Shown here piece after piece: positions 50,849-58,787 of a stretch of 64,000 bases of DNA; position 1 is the stretch's first letter, and the number at the start of each line of letters is the position of its first letter. The position numbers were made by a program, and so were the translations under genes. The stretch lies in the NCBI GenBank assembly GCA_016841645.1, contig JAENYS010000002.1, positions 124,001 through 188,000 of the forward strand, given 5' to 3'. This DNA is from Desulfoscipio geothermicus (GTDB taxonomy: Bacteria > Bacillota > Desulfotomaculia > Desulfotomaculales > Desulfallaceae). The notes beneath the pieces are model-generated. The model was not told the origin of the DNA. It saw nothing but the letters and a program-made list of their open reading frames with translations, and made no database searches.

Positions 50849-51709
50849 ATGAGTTCAATGTTCAAAATTTTAGAAAAACAAGTATTTTCGCCAGTAATCA
50901 AACAATTTGTTATCCATGCACCCAGGGTTGCCAAAAGCTGCAAAGCCGGTCAGTTTATTATTTTGGGTATCAATGAAGAGGGAGAAAGAATCCCCTTAAC
51001 TATTGCCGACTTTGACCGGGAAAAGGGCACTATTACCATTGTATTTCAGGAAGTGGGTAAGAGTACTATCCAGCTAGGTGCTATGGAAGCAGGGGATTAT
51101 ATTAAGGACTTTGTAGGTCCGCTGGGTGAACCCACCCATATCGAAAATTTGGGCACCGTGATTTGTGTGGCCGGCGGCGTTGGCATTGCACCGGTGCATC
51201 CCATTGCCCGGGCGTTTAAAGAAGCCGGCAATCATGTTATCGGTATTATGGGCACCAGGACTCAGGATTTGATGTTCTGGGAAGATAAAATGGGAGCAGC
51301 CTGCTCTGAGCTGCTGGTTACCACTGATGACGGCTCTTACGTGCGTCAAGGTTTTGTTACCGACGTTTTAAAAGATGTTATTGAAAGCAAGGGCAAAGAA
51401 AATATCCCCCTGATTATTGCCATTGGGCCGCAGCCGATGATGCGGGCGGTCTGCAATATGACCAAGGAATACGGCATTAAAACTATCGTTAGCCTGAACG
51501 CGCTGATGGTGGATGGCACCGGTATGTGCGGCTGCTGCCGGATTAGCGTGGGTGACGAAACCAAATTTGTGTGTGTTGACGGTCCGGATTTCGACGGGCA
51601 TCAAGTGAACTGGTCCGAGTTGGCCATGCGCCAGGTTTACTTTAAATCCGAGGAGCAATTAGCCTTGGAATATAAAGAATGCACATGCAGAAACGGAGGT
51701 GCCGAATAA
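50849..51709 (+). CDS. nfnA: NADH-dependent ferredoxin:NADP+ oxidoreductase subunit NfnA
   Basis: FAD/NAD-binding subunit of the electron-bifurcating transhydrogenase NfnAB; also called sulfide dehydrogenase or GltB-like. The 286-residue protein has an FAD domain (AGQFIILGINEEGERIPLTIAD), an NAD site GGVGIAPVHPIARAFKEAG, and a [2Fe-2S] Cys cluster (GMCGCCRISVGDETKFVC). Two ATG codons are possible (50849 and 50858) behind GGGAGGGG. Partner gene nfnB overlaps its stop (TAATG). Balances NADH, NADPH and ferredoxin in anaerobes. Confidence 0.9.
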   Translation: MSSMFKILEKQVFSPVIKQFVIHAPRVAKSCKAGQFIILGINEEGERIPLTIADFDREKGTITIVFQEVGKSTIQLGAMEAGDYIKDFVGPLGEPTHIENLGTVICVAGGVGIAPVHPIARAFKEAGNHVIGIMGTRTQDLMFWEDKMGAACSELLVTTDDGSYVRQGFVTDVLKDVIESKGKENIPLIIAIGPQPMMRAVCNMTKEYGIKTIVSLNALMVDGTGMCGCCRISVGDETKFVCVDGPDFDGHQVNWSELAMRQVYFKSEEQLALEYKECTCRNGGAE

Positions 51710-53121
51710 TGGCTGACGAAAAAGCTAAGAAAAAAATTGATCCGCATAAACACGAAATGCCGGTCCAGGAAGCCAAGGTAAGAGCTCATAATTTTGAAGA
51801 AGTGGCATTGGGTTACGATGAAGAAACAGCGGTAGCTGAAGCCCAGCGTTGCCTGCAGTGTAAAAATGAGCCCTGCCGCCAGGGCTGCCCTGTTGAAGTA
51901 TTTATACCTGACTTTATCAAGCTGGTGGCCGAAAGGGATTTTGACGGCGCCATTAAAAAAATCAAAGAAAAGAATGCTTTACCGGCGGTATGTGGCCGGG
52001 TATGTCCTCAGGAAAACCAGTGCGAGAAATACTGCACCTTGGCGAAAAAATTTGAAGCCGTTGGTATTGGCCGCCTGGAACGCTTCTGCGCCGACCGGGA
52101 ACTGCAAAAGGGTGTAACGGTGCCTGAAGTGGCCCCGCCCACCGGTAAAAAGGTGGCTGTGGTAGGATCAGGTCCTTCCGGTTTAACATGTGCTTCCGAC
52201 CTGGCCAAGCTGGGGCACGAAGTAACTATATTTGAGGCCTTGCACGTAGCGGGCGGTGTGCTGATGTACGGTATTCCCCAATTCCGTCTGCCTAAAGAAG
52301 TCGTGCAGGCCGAAGTGGAAAACCTTAAAAAATTGGGCGTTAAGATAGAGGTTAACTCGGTTGTAGGTAAGTTCTCCACTGTCGATGAATTAATGGAAGA
52401 AGAGAGTTTTGACGCGGTGTATATTGGCACCGGTGCCGGTCTACCCTATTTTATGGGCATTCCCGGGGAAAATGCCTGCGGCGTTTACTCAGCCAACGAA
52501 TTTTTAACCCGAACCAATTTGATGAAAGCCTATCTGTTCCCCAAATATGATACCCCTATTAAGGTCGGTAAAAAGGTTGCCGTACTGGGTGGTGGCAACG
52601 TGGCCATGGACGGTGCACGCACCGCTCTGCGCTTGGGTGCTGAAGAGTCTCATATTGTATACCGGCGCTCTCGTGAGGAACTGCCTGCACGTAAGGAAGA
52701 AGCTGAGCATGCCGAGGAAGAGGGTGTGATATTTGACCTGTTAACCAGCCCTGTGGAAATAATTAGCAACGAAGAAGGCTGGGTCACCGGTATGAAGTGC
52801 ATTAAGTACGAGCTGGGCGAGCCTGACGCTTCAGGCAGACGCAGCCCCATACCCATTGAGGGTTCCGAGTTTATCATGGATATCGATACTGTGGTAGTGG
52901 CTATCGGCCAGGGTCCCAATCCGCTGGTGCCCAGAACCACCAAAGGACTGGAATTGAATAAACGCGGTAATATTGTAGCCAACTTGGAAACCGGTGCCAC
53001 CTCCAAGACCGGCGTATACGCCGGTGGTGACGTAGTTACCGGTGCGGCTACCGTTATCTTGGCCATGGGTGCCGGACGTACCGCCGCCAAGTCGATTCAC
53101 GAATATTTGAGCAATAAGTAA
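51709..53121 (+). CDS. nfnB: NADH-dependent ferredoxin:NADP+ oxidoreductase subunit NfnB (GltD-like)
   Basis: Bifurcating subunit of the NfnAB complex, homologous to the small subunit of glutamate synthase. The 470-residue protein has two N-terminal iron-sulfur cysteine sets (CLQCKNEPCRQGCPVE and CGRVCPQENQCEKYC), an FAD site VAVVGSGPSGLTCASDL and an NADP site VAVLGGGNVAMDGARTALRLGA. ATG 51709 follows GGAGGTG and overlaps the nfnA stop. No glutamate synthase large subunit is nearby, favouring Nfn over GltD. Confidence 0.92.
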   Translation: MADEKAKKKIDPHKHEMPVQEAKVRAHNFEEVALGYDEETAVAEAQRCLQCKNEPCRQGCPVEVFIPDFIKLVAERDFDGAIKKIKEKNALPAVCGRVCPQENQCEKYCTLAKKFEAVGIGRLERFCADRELQKGVTVPEVAPPTGKKVAVVGSGPSGLTCASDLAKLGHEVTIFEALHVAGGVLMYGIPQFRLPKEVVQAEVENLKKLGVKIEVNSVVGKFSTVDELMEEESFDAVYIGTGAGLPYFMGIPGENACGVYSANEFLTRTNLMKAYLFPKYDTPIKVGKKVAVLGGGNVAMDGARTALRLGAEESHIVYRRSREELPARKEEAEHAEEEGVIFDLLTSPVEIISNEEGWVTGMKCIKYELGEPDASGRRSPIPIEGSEFIMDIDTVVVAIGQGPNPLVPRTTKGLELNKRGNIVANLETGATSKTGVYAGGDVVTGAATVILAMGAGRTAAKSIHEYLSNK

Positions 53122-53131
53122 GAATTGTTTG

Positions 53132-53175
53132 AAACACCCGGCATTGGCAGAGAGCTGGTGCCGGGTGTTTATTTA
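53132..53175 (+). terminator. terminator of nfnAB
   Basis: Perfect 12-bp stem AAACACCCGGCA/TGCCGGGTGTTT followed by ATTTAAT, ten bases after the nfnB stop. Confidence 0.88.
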
Positions 53176-53214
53176 ATACCGGGCTATTAGGAAAAAATTA
53201 AAGGATACTGATAT

Positions 53215-54417
53215 ATGCAAATATTTACTGTGCAGCAATTAACAGGACATATTAAAGGAATACTTGAAAATGACCGGCGGCTGACAAATATTTGGGTTAA
53301 GGGCGAAATCTCCAATTATAAAAAAGCTACTTCCGGGCATATTTATTTTACTTTAAAAGACAATCATTCCTGTATCAGGGTGGTTATGTTTCGTTCACGG
53401 GCTAGGCATTTGCAATGCAGTCCGGGAAATGGCCTGGCCGTGCGGGTCAGGGGCTATGTGACCGTTTATGAACGGGACGGCCAGTACCAGTTATATGCCG
53501 AGCAGGTGGAGCCGGATGGTACGGGAGCCCTTTTTGCAGCTCTGGAGAAGCTTAAGCAGCAGCTGGCCGCCGAAGGGCTGTTTGAACAAAGTATAAAAAT
53601 AGCATTGCCGCGTTTTCCACGTTATATTGGGATAGTGACCTCACCTACGGGGGCGGCAGTGCGGGATATGGTACATATTTTGCGACGTCGCTGGCCACAG
53701 ATCAATATTATACTGGCCCCTGTGGCGGTGCAGGGAGAGGCTGCTCCCCGTGAGGTGGCCCGGGCGCTGGATCGTTTGAACAGGCTTAATAATGTGGATT
53801 TGATTATCGTGGGCCGGGGAGGCGGTTCCCTGGAGGAACTGTGGGCTTTTAACAACGAGTTGGTGGTTAGAAGCATTGCGGCTTCCCATATACCGGTGAT
53901 ATCGGCTGTGGGGCACGAAACAGATTTCACCCTTGCGGATCTGGCGGCCGATTTGCGAGCACCCACTCCCTCGGCGGCTGCAGAATTGGCGGTGCCCGAC
54001 AGGGATGAGCTTAAAAGACTGGTGGCAATGCAAAAGGCACGGTTAACCCGCTGTCTGGGCCGGCAGATCCACAACTACCAGCAGAGGCTTAACTACTGCA
54101 CCAAGAGCCGGGTGCTGGCCAGACCTGTGGATAGGCTGGTTGAGCAACGACGTCAAATCGTAGACACGCTGGAAAGACAGTTGTTCGGTGGTACCCGAAC
54201 TATTACGAATAGTTTAAACAATCGCTTGGCTCTGCTGGCTGGACGACTTGATGCTCTTAGCCCCTTGGCCACGCTGGCCAGGGGGTATAGTTATGCCCTA
54301 GATCCGGCCGGCAAGGTGCTGCGGGACGCATGGCAGGTGCAGGTAGGTGATCCGGTGAAGGTGCACTTGCATCTGGGAGCGATAAAGTGTATGGTTAAGG
54401 AGGTAGATTTTAAATAA
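53215..54417 (+). CDS. xseA: exodeoxyribonuclease VII large subunit
   Basis: Single-strand DNA exonuclease subunit of 400 residues. It has the N-terminal OB domain (WVKGEISNYKKATSGHIYFTLKD), the catalytic core with GIVTSPTGAAVRDM and VGRGGGSLEELWAFN, and a helical C-terminus ending with LSPLATLARGYSYA. The small subunit xseB is about 1.8 kb downstream, separated by folD and the cyclodeaminase-like gene. The start is ATG 53215 with weak SD. Confidence 0.95.
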   Translation: MQIFTVQQLTGHIKGILENDRRLTNIWVKGEISNYKKATSGHIYFTLKDNHSCIRVVMFRSRARHLQCSPGNGLAVRVRGYVTVYERDGQYQLYAEQVEPDGTGALFAALEKLKQQLAAEGLFEQSIKIALPRFPRYIGIVTSPTGAAVRDMVHILRRRWPQINIILAPVAVQGEAAPREVARALDRLNRLNNVDLIIVGRGGGSLEELWAFNNELVVRSIAASHIPVISAVGHETDFTLADLAADLRAPTPSAAAELAVPDRDELKRLVAMQKARLTRCLGRQIHNYQQRLNYCTKSRVLARPVDRLVEQRRQIVDTLERQLFGGTRTITNSLNNRLALLAGRLDALSPLATLARGYSYALDPAGKVLRDAWQVQVGDPVKVHLHLGAIKCMVKEVDFK

Positions 54418-54439
54418 TCAGCTTGGGGGGAAATGACAA

Positions 54440-55288
54440 ATGGCTGTGATAGACGGCAAAGCGATAGCTGCGGATATCAGAGAAGAAGTAAAGGCTGAAG
54501 TAACACAGCTGAAAGAATTGGGTATTACACCCAAATTGAACGTATTGCTGGTAGGTGATGACCCGGCTTCAGTGGTCTATGCCCGCTCCAAGGAAAAGTC
54601 CTGCGGCAGCGTAGGTATTGAATTTGAATTAAGAACCATGCCCGGCTCTACTGCCATAGAGGAAGTGCTGGACGTTATAGATGCATGGAATAAAGATGCC
54701 AATATTCATGGTATTATGATTGAACTGCCTTTGCCCAAAGGGATGGACAAAAATGTGGTGCTGGAAGCGATAGATCCAAAGAAGGACGTGGACGGCTCCC
54801 ATCCCATGAACCGCGGTTATATTTTGAGCGGCGGTGAAGGCCTGTTCCCTGCTACACCTCAGAGCTGTATTGAGGTGTTACTGCGCTCCGGAGTTAAAAT
54901 TAATGGTAAAAACGCCGTCATTGTGGGTCGGGGTGAAACTGTGGGTAAACCACTGGTTTTCATGCTGCTCAATCAGAATGCCACTGTTACTGTTTGCCAT
55001 ACTAAAACCGTAGACTTAGCCCATCATACCAAACAGGCAGATATCGTTATTGCGGCTGTAGGCCGGGCTAAAATGATTACTGCTGATATGATTAAACCGG
55101 GCGCCGTTGTAGTGGATGCCGGTATTAATCCTGCTGAGGGCGGCGGTATCTGCGGTGACGTGGATTTTGAAAACGCCAGAGAAGTGGCGGGTGCCATCAC
55201 CCCTGTGCCGGGCGGCGTGGGTAGCCTGACTACTGTACTTGTTCAAAAAAACGTGCTTAAGGCCATCAAACTGCAGGGTCTAGCTTAA
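54440..55288 (+). CDS. folD: bifunctional methylene-THF dehydrogenase/methenyl-THF cyclohydrolase
   Basis: Interconverts methylene-, methenyl- and formyl-tetrahydrofolate. The 282-residue protein has the catalytic Tyr47-x3-Lys51 pair (VVYARSKEK), the PLPKGMDKN loop, and the NADP domain VIVGRGETVGKP and ITPVPGGVGSLTT. SD GGGGGG precedes ATG 54440. The adjacent FchA-like gene suggests an emphasis on one-carbon flow, as in acetogenic or syntrophic relatives. Confidence 0.95.
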   Translation: MAVIDGKAIAADIREEVKAEVTQLKELGITPKLNVLLVGDDPASVVYARSKEKSCGSVGIEFELRTMPGSTAIEEVLDVIDAWNKDANIHGIMIELPLPKGMDKNVVLEAIDPKKDVDGSHPMNRGYILSGGEGLFPATPQSCIEVLLRSGVKINGKNAVIVGRGETVGKPLVFMLLNQNATVTVCHTKTVDLAHHTKQADIVIAAVGRAKMITADMIKPGAVVVDAGINPAEGGGICGDVDFENAREVAGAITPVPGGVGSLTTVLVQKNVLKAIKLQGLA

Positions 55289-55352
55289 ATGACAGCAATA
55301 CGTAGTTTTCCACTTATAACCCGTACCATCAATTTTTTTATGAGGTGATTAC

Positions 55353-55985
55353 GTGAATGAAATTTATGATTTCCCATTTCGCAAGTTAGTGGCGTTATCA
55401 GCATCCGACGCGCCCACTCCGGGCGGTGGCAGCGTATCTGCTCTGGTTGGTACTTTAGGTGTGGCCATGACCGCTATGGTGGGCAACCTAACCGTAGGCA
55501 AATCCAAGTACCGGGAAGTAGAGCCTGAGGTTAAGGAAATTACCGGTGCTGCATATTTTATTATTAATAAGCTGGAAAAACTAATGGCTGCGGATATAGC
55601 TGCATTCGGCAAGTTTATGGATGTTTTTCGCCTTCCCAAGAATACTGACGAAGAAAAGGCTAAGCGAGAAGAAATGATGCAAAAGGCGCTTAAAACAGCA
55701 ACGGATACTCCCATGGAGACAGCACGCGCTCTTCTGGAAGCACTGGAAATTACTAACCGGCTGGCCAGGCTTGGCAATAAAATGGCCATTAGCGATGCCG
55801 GTGTGGCAGCTTACGTGTGCGAGGCAGCCCTGAACGCGGTGCTGTTAAGTGCGGATATTAATATCCCGATGGTTAAAGATGAAGAGTACGTAAAGAATAT
55901 ATTGTTGGAGAAAGATCAGCTGGTTAACAAGGCAGCAGTATTAAAAGAACAGGCTGTTGAGGTAGTACGCGAGCGTATGAAATAA
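55353..55985 (+). CDS. FchA-like cyclodeaminase/cyclohydrolase
   Basis: A 210-residue all-helical protein of the FTCD C-terminal family. It has the signature SASDAPTPGGGSVSALVG and MTAMVGNLTVGKSKY near the start. Members act as formiminotetrahydrofolate cyclodeaminase or, as FchA, as methenyl-THF cyclohydrolase; next to folD the second role is likely. SD GAGGTG precedes the GTG start at 55353. A weak terminator-like GAGGGGGC/GGCTCC with a T-run follows at about 56007-56034. Confidence 0.85.
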   Translation: MNEIYDFPFRKLVALSASDAPTPGGGSVSALVGTLGVAMTAMVGNLTVGKSKYREVEPEVKEITGAAYFIINKLEKLMAADIAAFGKFMDVFRLPKNTDEEKAKREEMMQKALKTATDTPMETARALLEALEITNRLARLGNKMAISDAGVAAYVCEAALNAVLLSADINIPMVKDEEYVKNILLEKDQLVNKAAVLKEQAVEVVRERMK

Positions 55986-56140
55986 TTGTATTATATAAAA
56001 GACTTTGAGGGGGCTGGATAGGCTCCTTTTTTCTAACTTTCGATTGGACTGGTTTATCTACCCTGCGAGTGCAGCGCTCCTGTAAATGACCGTTATGCCG
56101 GGAAGCTCTTATAAGGATGGTTTCTGCCGGTAAATTATTA

Positions 56141-56146
56141 TATAAT
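56141..56146 (+). promoter_or_regulatory. candidate -10 of xseB-ispA
   Basis: TATAAT at 56141-56146, 17 bases after a weak TGGTTT. About 50 bases before xseB, whose SD GGAGG lies 13 bases before the ATG. Confidence 0.35.
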
Positions 56147-56192
56147 TTAAAAGGTATAGTTAATTAAGTATACTGGAGGTTTTGCGGCAATA

Positions 56193-56420
56193 ATGAATAA
56201 AGAGGCGTTAACCTTTGAAGCGGCGCTGGCCCGGTTAGAAGTTCTGGTCAATCGTTTGGAAGAGGGTAACTTACCCCTTGATGAGTCGCTTGATCTATTT
56301 GCCGAGGGCATTAAGCTAACTAAACAGTGCGGCAAATATTTGGATCAGGCAGAAAAACAAATTAGCCTATTGCTGGAGGACGATGATGGCCAAGTTGTTA
56401 TCCGGGAAGAGGAGCTGTAA
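56193..56420 (+). CDS. xseB: exodeoxyribonuclease VII small subunit
   Basis: A 75-residue helical subunit with TFEAALARLEVLVNRLEEGNLPLDESL and LFAEGIKLTKQCGKYLDQAEKQI, the XseB signature. It is followed after two bases by ispA. Needed with XseA for exonuclease VII. Confidence 0.93.
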   Translation: MNKEALTFEAALARLEVLVNRLEEGNLPLDESLDLFAEGIKLTKQCGKYLDQAEKQISLLLEDDDGQVVIREEEL

Positions 56421-56422
56421 AC

Positions 56423-57313
56423 ATGAGCTTTAAAGAGGAGCTAGTCAGGCAGGCGAGCCTTGTGGATAAGGCACTTAATGAGTACCTGCCGCCGGCCGGC
56501 AGTTATCCCTCCGTGATTCACGAGGCCATGCGTTACAGTGTTTTCGCCGGTGGTAAGCGTCTTAGGCCTGCTCTGGTGTTGGCCTCTGCCAAGGCTGTAG
56601 GCGGTGATGAAAAAAAAGTGTTGCCTGCTGCCTGTGCTATTGAGCTTCTGCACACTTACTCGCTGGTGCATGATGATTTGCCGGCCATGGATAATGATGA
56701 TTTGCGCCGGGGCAGGCCCACCAGTCATAAGGTGTACGGCGAAGCTATTGCTGTATTGGTGGGAGATGCGCTGCTAACTCTGGCTTTTGGGCTTTTGGCC
56801 GGGTTGCCCCAGACCGGGCCTTTGGGTACGGGCGGGGTAGTGCATGTAATTACCGAAGTGGCTGAAGCTGCCGGAACAGCCGGTTTAATCGGCGGCCAAG
56901 TAGTGGATATACTGTCTGCCGAAAAGTTAGTTGATAAACAAACGCTTAAGTATATCCATAGTTGTAAGACCGGTGCATTATACAGGGCGTCGGTGCGGGT
57001 TGGGGCCATGATATCCGGTGCCAGCCCGGAACAGCTAAATAAGCTTACTGTTTATGCTGAAAACCTGGGGCTGGCCTTTCAAATTGTTGATGATATATTG
57101 GATATTGAAGGTGATGAACAAAAATTGGGCAAGCCTGTAGGCAGTGACATTAAAAACCAAAAGGCCACTTATCCTGCGCTGCACGGTTTGTCGGGGGCCA
57201 AGGAAATGGCCCGGCAGGCGGCGGAGCAAGCCACGGGTGCCCTGTACCACTTTGGTTCTGAAGCTGACTTTTTGCGTGGGCTAATTTATTTTGTGCTACA
57301 AAGAGATAATTAA
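56423..57313 (+). CDS. ispA: farnesyl/geranylgeranyl diphosphate synthase
   Basis: Prenyl transferase of 296 residues that extends isoprenoid chains. The first Asp-rich motif is DDLPAMDND and the second DDILD in FQIVDDILDIEGDEQKLGK; the basic GGKRLRPAL segment binds diphosphate. SD GGAG precedes ATG 56423. Works with Dxs encoded after the OLE locus. The IspA-OLE-OapA-Dxs order is the hallmark arrangement of OLE RNA genes. Confidence 0.95.
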   Translation: MSFKEELVRQASLVDKALNEYLPPAGSYPSVIHEAMRYSVFAGGKRLRPALVLASAKAVGGDEKKVLPAACAIELLHTYSLVHDDLPAMDNDDLRRGRPTSHKVYGEAIAVLVGDALLTLAFGLLAGLPQTGPLGTGGVVHVITEVAEAAGTAGLIGGQVVDILSAEKLVDKQTLKYIHSCKTGALYRASVRVGAMISGASPEQLNKLTVYAENLGLAFQIVDDILDIEGDEQKLGKPVGSDIKNQKATYPALHGLSGAKEMARQAAEQATGALYHFGSEADFLRGLIYFVLQRDN

Positions 57314-57450
57314 AGAAAGTATTAATGCAGGTAAAAACAAATGTATAGATAAACTAGCTAAAACGTGGCTATTGTCGAACGCTGCTCAGCATAAAGTAAA
57401 AAATCAGCAGCATCTGACCATAATTGACACCTGATGGCGGGAATAAGTGT

Positions 57451-57480
57451 TTGCCGCATTGTGAATAATCATGTTATAAT
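57451..57480 (+). promoter_or_regulatory. promoter of OLE RNA
   Basis: TTGCCG (57451-57456), 18-base spacer, TATAAT (57475-57480) with TGT just before it, so an extended -10 (TGTTATAAT). A perfect 9-bp dyad GTGAATAAT/ATTATTCAC (57461-57469 and 57479-57487) is centred on the -10, a possible operator site. Predicted transcript start is near 57487. Confidence 0.75.
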
Positions 57481-57486
57481 TATTCA

Positions 57487-58105
57487 CTGAAAGTGTTTTA
57501 TTGTTATTTACGAACAGGTGATGCAGTATCCTAGTCGGGAACCCTTTTTTGAAGACGGGCCTAAAAATCCGTTAAGGGCACATCGATGAAGTTCCTGGTG
57601 CTGGCTGCCGACGCCCAGTTGGGGGTTGGTACTGGGAGTTAAGGAGGCGGGGCGATCCGCAATGGCATGCGGGCGTTGACCCTGCCTCCGTGGAGACCCA
57701 AGTGCGTGGTAACTTGCTAGCAGCAGTTGCTATGGCTTGGGTATAAACCTGCATGTGGGGGAAGCTGCGTGCAGTGTAGCCTGCCTTGAGTGATGCCGGT
57801 GGAGGTCCTTTAACAATAAATTATGTATGGGCCCATGCGTAATTTATTGTGGGTTTAAACCGTCATTGCAAAAGAGGCTAGGAAAAGGTACTCCCGCTGA
57901 GGAAAACTCCTAGGCTGTCCATGAATGGGACGGTACGGGGATTACAGTGTGGACTAAGTGGTAATCTAGCCCCGGATACGAAATATCCGGAATTTCGTTT
58001 AATGGGAAACCGCCGGAATGGCGACAGCCGGTACGAAATTGGGAAAACCTGCTAGACCTAAGCCACAACATTTACCCGTACCGTTGTCACTTGTTCTTAT
58101 ACATA
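57487..58105 (+). ncRNA. ole: OLE RNA (ornate, large, extremophilic RNA)
   Basis: A structured non-coding RNA of about 600 nucleotides in the 860-base gap between ispA and oapA. Evidence: no long reading frame on the plus strand, dense GC-rich conserved-looking helices, its own promoter, and the exact synteny ispA-OLE-oapA-dxs known for OLE RNA. Visible helices include ACAATAAATTA...TAATTTATTGT with an inner GGGCCC palindrome (57813-57850) and GGGGATTAC...GTAATC...CCCC (57936-57975 region). OLE RNA accumulates to high levels in some Firmicutes, is held at the membrane by OapA and is linked to stress adaptation. The 3' boundary is estimated; a hairpin at 58112-58142 lies just beyond it. Confidence 0.88.
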
Positions 58106-58177
58106 TCAAACGGCATGCCGGGTTTAAAGCCCGGGTTCTGCCATATTACCATGGCTACGTCTTATGGAGTGAATTGG

Positions 58178-58744
58178 TTGAAAAGTAACAAATCTACGGT
58201 TTCCGGCAAGTTTGTGGTAATTGTCGGTTTTGTTTCTTTTATCTTTGCCGCGGTTTTCTTTTTACTATCCCAATTTTTATCTGTAACCATCAATAGCCTG
58301 ACATTTTCATTTATGCTGCTGTTTTTTATTGTATTATTTGGTATTACAGCAGATATCGTTGGTACTTCGGTGGCTGCAGCTGATGAAGCGCCGTTTCATG
58401 CCAAGGCAGCTAAGAAAGTGGCCGGGGCTAAAGAAGGTGTGTTTTTAATTCGCAACGCCGACCGGGTTGCCAATATCAGCAATGATGTCATCGGCGATAT
58501 TGCCGGCACGTTAAGCGGAGCGCTGGGTATTGCGTTGGCTTTGCAAATTATCGGCTTGATGAAGGATCTTAACCAATTTTTTTTGAATATGTTAATTACA
58601 GCGCTGATTGCTGCATTTACCGTAGGTGGCAAGGCTTATGGTAAAAAAATTGCTCTCAGCAATGCTAATGGAGTAATTTTCATTGTAGGCAGAATAATAG
58701 CAGCCATTAGTAGTATAACGGGTATAAATTTAGTCAAAAAATAA
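58178..58744 (+). CDS. oapA: OLE-associated membrane protein OapA
   Basis: Membrane protein that binds OLE RNA and places it at the membrane. The 188-residue protein has about four hydrophobic helices (11-33, 40-57, one near 110-125, one near 130-150) and conserved ADIVGTSVAAADEAPFHAKA after helix 2 plus IGDIAGTLSG in the middle, Asp/Gly-rich blocks of the family. TTG 58178 is preferred since GGAG lies eight bases before it; an earlier in-frame TTG at 58091 would add 29 residues encoded inside the RNA gene's 3' region. dxs follows after about 40 bases. Confidence 0.88.
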   Translation: MKSNKSTVSGKFVVIVGFVSFIFAAVFFLLSQFLSVTINSLTFSFMLLFFIVLFGITADIVGTSVAAADEAPFHAKAAKKVAGAKEGVFLIRNADRVANISNDVIGDIAGTLSGALGIALALQIIGLMKDLNQFFLNMLITALIAAFTVGGKAYGKKIALSNANGVIFIVGRIIAAISSITGINLVKK

Positions 58745-58787
58745 TTTGATTCCTGACTACAACCTGACAACAAGATGAGGTGAAACC

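Noticed and set aside
57572-57754. Minus-strand 60-codon frame within the OLE region
   Set aside because: The strand and composition follow RNA structure; the region is better explained by the non-coding RNA.
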